Shown piece by piece: positions 60,518-64,000 of a stretch of 64,000 nucleotides of DNA; position 1 is the first letter of the stretch, and each line of letters opens with the position of its first letter. This stretch comes from Aphrocallistes beatrix (Eukaryota > Porifera > Hexactinellida > Sceptrulophora > Aphrocallistidae). Position numbers and translations under genes: made by a program. Below the pieces are notes generated by a model. The model saw nothing but the letters and a program-made list of their open reading frames with translations, was not told the DNA's origin and made no database searches. The stretch spans positions 620,001 through 684,000 of the forward strand of contig OY725497.1 of assembly GCA_963281255.1 (NCBI GenBank). Reading direction: 5' to 3'.

Positions 60518-63500
60518 TCACCAGAAATCCTCACAGTTGACAGTCACAGCTTCAACTGGAATTGCATTGTCTGAATCAGGCAATGCATCATGCTTCAAAT
60601 GCAGATCTACACTCTGTTGTGAATTTGTATTTTTGACGGCACAAGATGGAAAGCATTCACTACCGACATGTGGATCTGGGTGGCATATTTGAGGACACTT
60701 GTGACCACATTTTAACTGGATATCACAAGGCGTGAGACAACCTCCATTTCGTGCTCTTCTGAAATCCTTATCTTTCTCTACCAAAGTAATGTTACGATGA
60801 GTTTGACAAGAAAGTTGCAACTTCTTACCAATATTATCCCTCAGCTCGTTGAAAATGACATTCCAAATATCCGCTCTCCTATCAGAGGCTTGGATACAGT
60901 CAGCATCTCCAATCACGTACAGCCCCTCGCTCGCGCTGGTGAATGCGGCATACACTACGTCTGCGTTATTCAGGACACCGATGTCATTCTCTCTGTTACT
61001 TCGGACTAGTGAGATGAGAGCGATCTTGTTACGCAGATTCGCGGAAGGAGTAATTAGTGATAGATTGATCTGCTCGAGTCTCGCCTTAGTTAGGATGGAA
61101 TCTACCAAATCAATCTGAGCTGAATAGATCGTAGCTATGCAAAGGTCTGTTTCGGAGTAGCCTTGCTTCAGGAGATACTTGGCGAATTGTACAAGAAAGC
61201 TAGCTTCTTGTTCGTTTGAATATTCGACCCCATTTCTTGTACGGACTCTCTGTTCATGAGAAACTACGTTGAGAAAAAACAAGTTCTTAGCTACACCTCT
61301 AACATTGGGGAGGTTAGGGGTTGATTCTATGCTGCGGTAGGAGCTTGTCAATCGAGCTATTTCGGGACGGAGAGTTAGCTGAGGTGAATAGGAGAATGGT
61401 TCGTAACCGATTTTGATTAGTCTTTGAAACAGACTCTTACTTCGGATATTCTCCATATAAGGAGTGTTTGTCTGTTGATCTTGGTTGTGGAAGAGAATCA
61501 ATAATTTGAGATTTTCAGGAAACAAAGGAAGCAGTTCACTCTCACGAATGCCACATGAGTTGTGCACAATCAATATCCGTGGTTTCACACCTCGCAACTG
61601 TAAATGGAACTTGACAGCTTCCTCTGGAGTGGTAGCGATGAATGGTGAACTCTTCATCACGCAAACGTCCATCTGTGCGAGTGTGTTTTTAATTTGGTTA
61701 ATCAAAGCTTCGATCTCTTTAGAGAGCACGGAAATGTTCTGCAAGAGTCCCGCACGATGCTTTGAATCCCAGAGAGCGTACAACTTGTTCCTCTCGGAAA
61801 GATCCATCTCCCAAACATCAAATTTCCGGACCAAATTCAAACCTCCTAAATCAGTAGTATCCTCTTGCACGATTTCATCAAAAAACTCAAAATCACTGTC
61901 CCCATCATCTGAATCAGAATATTCTTCAACTTCACTAAATTCGCTATCGCCATCGACACAATTGGGAAGCTCCGCCACACCACTCCTGTGTGCATCTCCA
62001 TCATCTCTATCGTAATTGCAATACGCAACTTCACCATTGTCCTCGAAGTCACAAATCTCATCAGAATAATTTCCACTTGCAAAATCTAATCCAGTCGTCT
62101 CTTGGTAGGTTACGTGGTGATCTTGAGATTCATTGGAGCTGTCACTACGAGGTTCAAAATGAAGAGAGGAAGGTTTGTTGCTAGAAAGCCAATGGTCAAT
62201 CGTTAGAATGCCATGAGGCTTTGAAGATGAGGATTTCGAGTTGAAAAGACTATCATAATGTTCTGGACATGCCAATTGTTTGATATCAGATTGAGTGAGG
62301 AGAGAACAATCGAAATATCTTGATGATAATTGCCGGAATTTTAGTTTATTTTCTGACAATTTCTTTTTTAAATCATGTATTTTAGACCTAAGTTTACGAA
62401 TCTCAGAAGGTGAGTCGTGAGTGTTCAACAAACGCTTGGACACTTCATAAAAAGATCTTTCAGCAAGACAGGTGTGGGGAGAAGTCCACGAGTAAAGTCT
62501 GATAAAATTATCTTCCACAGTGAACAGTGACTCTAAGAAGGAATCCATTGACTCTCTATTCTGGAATATCATCAACAATGGACTGAAGCAGAGCGTTGAA
62601 TAGGATTCTATGTCCAGTCTAGCTCCTTGTTTCCTGCAAATCTCCTTCAAATGTTCCAATGTAACTCTCTCGTCCAAATGACAAGTAGGAGTGATTGGGA
62701 GGGATTGCTGCATCTTGTGGCGGTTGTAGAGTAGAGTTCGGATCAGAGATTCGCTTATGCTATTTTGTAGTACAGTATGAGTTTGGAATAATGATACTCG
62801 ATTTGACAATGCGAAAGTTATCGCTGCATTTCGAGAAGAATCCATCTTCGACTGGCCTAGATCCCATGAGCCCAGTCCCTTAGAACTATCCGGAGGAAGT
62901 TGCTGCGATAATATGGCACTTGTTAGCGGGATTTTATGAGGATCGATAGTTTGGAGAGCAGATAAACATTTGTGTAAATGATAGAAATGGTAATTTTTAG
63001 ATTCTATCATGTAATACTCAAGTCTGGGGTCGAATTCTGGTGGAATGATACTCTCAAAGTGGATTGAGATGCTCTGCCGTTTGGATAAGATGCGAGCCTC
63101 TCTCCTGGCTACAGTTGCAAAGTATATTTTATCAAAATACTTGCCATTCCGACGTTTCGTAAAAATGCATAAAAGTGAGCCATACCGCAATCTACTTGAT
63201 TTCTCCCAACGATATATTGACAGGTCCGGGATACCAATCGGAGTGAATGAAATGTTGAACATTACACCTTCCTTTTCTGAACAAGAGGTACTCTCACATC
63301 GTACATCTTCGTAGACAAACATGCGATTCCTGGACTTAGGATTAGAGCGCTTAGAAAAGTAATTTCGAATTGTTTTTCTAATCGGAAACAGAGCTTCTTC
63401 TCTTAAGTCTCGAAATAAGCTATCGACATAGCTAACCGGAGAAGAGAAAGAATGAGGAGGCGTGTATCTTTTGGGAGCTAGATCTGATCTGCTTCTTGGG

Positions 63501-64000
63501 AGAATGTGACACTTCAGTTTTAAATTCGAAGTGGAAGAATGCTCGTGTACTCCACTCTCTGATGCGATTCTAGAACTCGCTTCTGGATTTTGAATGTTTA
63601 ATTCAGTCTTATTGTCATTAATCAGAAGTGTTTCAGCTTTCCATTCTTTTTTAATGACATCACCACTAGAAGAAATCTTCGTTGATTGGTGAGAAACTTG
63701 GGTGGGACTTTTATCAAAAGTTATAGTTTCTTTTTTACTTGTTTCACTTGGCGTATCTTGCTGATTCTTGGCTGTATCTGATTTGGAATATTCTACTTCT
63801 GTACATTTAAACTTGTTCGTAATCGCAGAGAGTCGCTTGATTTTATCCTTCAACTCTTTCGAGATCATTTTGGCATCTTGAGAAGAGGTCAGAAGCTGAG
63901 TTATACAAAGTAAGAGGAGGTGCTGCTTGTCAGGAAGTTTGTTGATCAGAACTTCGATCAGGCTAATTATATTAGTGAGAGTTTCGAGTGTGATTTTAAA
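60518..64000 (-). CDS. ZNFX1-like protein with degraded helicase domain (5' end outside window)
   Basis: The frame is open from the right edge to the stop at 60518 (1160 residues, 5' partial). It follows the ZNFX1 layout: a helical N-terminal part (NIISLIEVLINKLPDKQHL), a pre-helicase region (FPIRKTIRNYF), an SF1 helicase region, and one NF-X1-type zinc finger (GGCLTPCDIQLKCGHKC...CHPD). Every catalytic motif is altered: motif I GPPGTGKT reads QTHTVLQNS; the Walker B DE(AA) reads IVHNSC; motif III GDHQQL reads FHNQDQQ; QHRMxPEI reads QLTLRPEI; VDKYQGEEND reads ITPSANLRNK; LSRAKKG reads FTSASEG. Structural residues between motifs persist (LVRSN, LYVIGD, EEASFLVQFAKYLL). Acidic insert at about 640-690. 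A pseudo-helicase with an intact frame. Confidence 0.8.
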   Translation of the reverse strand, partial: FKITLETLTNIISLIEVLINKLPDKQHLLLLCITQLLTSSQDAKMISKELKDKIKRLSAITNKFKCTEVEYSKSDTAKNQQDTPSETSKKETITFDKSPTQVSHQSTKISSSGDVIKKEWKAETLLINDNKTELNIQNPEASSRIASESGVHEHSSTSNLKLKCHILPRSRSDLAPKRYTPPHSFSSPVSYVDSLFRDLREEALFPIRKTIRNYFSKRSNPKSRNRMFVYEDVRCESTSCSEKEGVMFNISFTPIGIPDLSIYRWEKSSRLRYGSLLCIFTKRRNGKYFDKIYFATVARREARILSKRQSISIHFESIIPPEFDPRLEYYMIESKNYHFYHLHKCLSALQTIDPHKIPLTSAILSQQLPPDSSKGLGSWDLGQSKMDSSRNAAITFALSNRVSLFQTHTVLQNSISESLIRTLLYNRHKMQQSLPITPTCHLDERVTLEHLKEICRKQGARLDIESYSTLCFSPLLMIFQNRESMDSFLESLFTVEDNFIRLYSWTSPHTCLAERSFYEVSKRLLNTHDSPSEIRKLRSKIHDLKKKLSENKLKFRQLSSRYFDCSLLTQSDIKQLACPEHYDSLFNSKSSSSKPHGILTIDHWLSSNKPSSLHFEPRSDSSNESQDHHVTYQETTGLDFASGNYSDEICDFEDNGEVAYCNYDRDDGDAHRSGVAELPNCVDGDSEFSEVEEYSDSDDGDSDFEFFDEIVQEDTTDLGGLNLVRKFDVWEMDLSERNKLYALWDSKHRAGLLQNISVLSKEIEALINQIKNTLAQMDVCVMKSSPFIATTPEEAVKFHLQLRGVKPRILIVHNSCGIRESELLPLFPENLKLLILFHNQDQQTNTPYMENIRSKSLFQRLIKIGYEPFSYSPQLTLRPEIARLTSSYRSIESTPNLPNVRGVAKNLFFLNVVSHEQRVRTRNGVEYSNEQEASFLVQFAKYLLKQGYSETDLCIATIYSAQIDLVDSILTKARLEQINLSLITPSANLRNKIALISLVRSNRENDIGVLNNADVVYAAFTSASEGLYVIGDADCIQASDRRADIWNVIFNELRDNIGKKLQLSCQTHRNITLVEKDKDFRRARNGGCLTPCDIQLKCGHKCPQICHPDPHVGSECFPSCAVKNTNSQQSVDLHLKHDALPDSDNAIPVEAVTVNCEDFW

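Overview
This 64 kb window is nuclear DNA from an animal. It is AT-rich and gene-dense, with GT-AG introns (many only about 50-100 bp), poly(A) signals and metazoan gene families: ORAI, calmodulin, a filamin-like protein, SPRYD7, LRRC58, MIIP, aftiphilin and a ZNFX1-like protein. Many genes are single-exon and several sit inside introns of other genes. That compactness would fit an early-branching animal such as a sponge, possibly a glass sponge, but this is an inference from architecture and not a species call.

Layout. 1-6.5 kb: the 3' part of a cullin-4 gene (+). One large intron holds two complete, paralogous mini bZIP genes of CNC/Maf type. The cullin frame is broken at one A-run and one exon cannot be joined. 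7.7-15.4 kb: URB1 as one 4.4-kb exon, then SPRYD7. 16-20.3 kb: two intact intronless calmodulin genes flanking a mosaic pseudogene stitched from calmodulin and Ku70 pieces, plus several MITE-like elements. 20.4-26.8 kb: a complete five-exon Ku70 gene whose 4.3-kb intron 2 contains an RGS-domain gene, a multi-pass membrane protein gene and a foldback element. 27-41.1 kb: THOC7, a TM2-domain protein, LRRC58, ORAI, CTF8, a filamin-like protein with 13 Ig repeats, an NHL-repeat protein, CHMP6 and GOSR2. 41.3-50 kb: a recent cluster of three nearly identical MATE transporter genes, one inverted, with shuffled flanks. 50.4-64 kb: choline-phosphate cytidylyltransferase, APEX1, SSR3, a four-TM protein, MIIP, a TOM5-like micro-gene, an unknown protein, SERHL, an aftiphilin-like protein, and a ZNFX1-like protein cut by the window edge whose helicase motifs are all degraded.

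The genes are mostly housekeeping (ribosome assembly, DNA repair, mRNA export, ESCRT, SNARE, ER translocon, lipid synthesis) and do not form one pathway. Two features of organisation stand out. Seventeen consecutive genes (URB1 to MATE copy 1) lie on the minus strand with short spacers, several with splice-acceptor-like sequence just before the ATG. There are also nested genes on the host strand. The most interesting points are the intronic bZIP pair, the catalytically dead ZNFX1-like protein, the Ku70/calmodulin mosaic, and a cluster of amino-acid changes in otherwise near-identical MATE copies.
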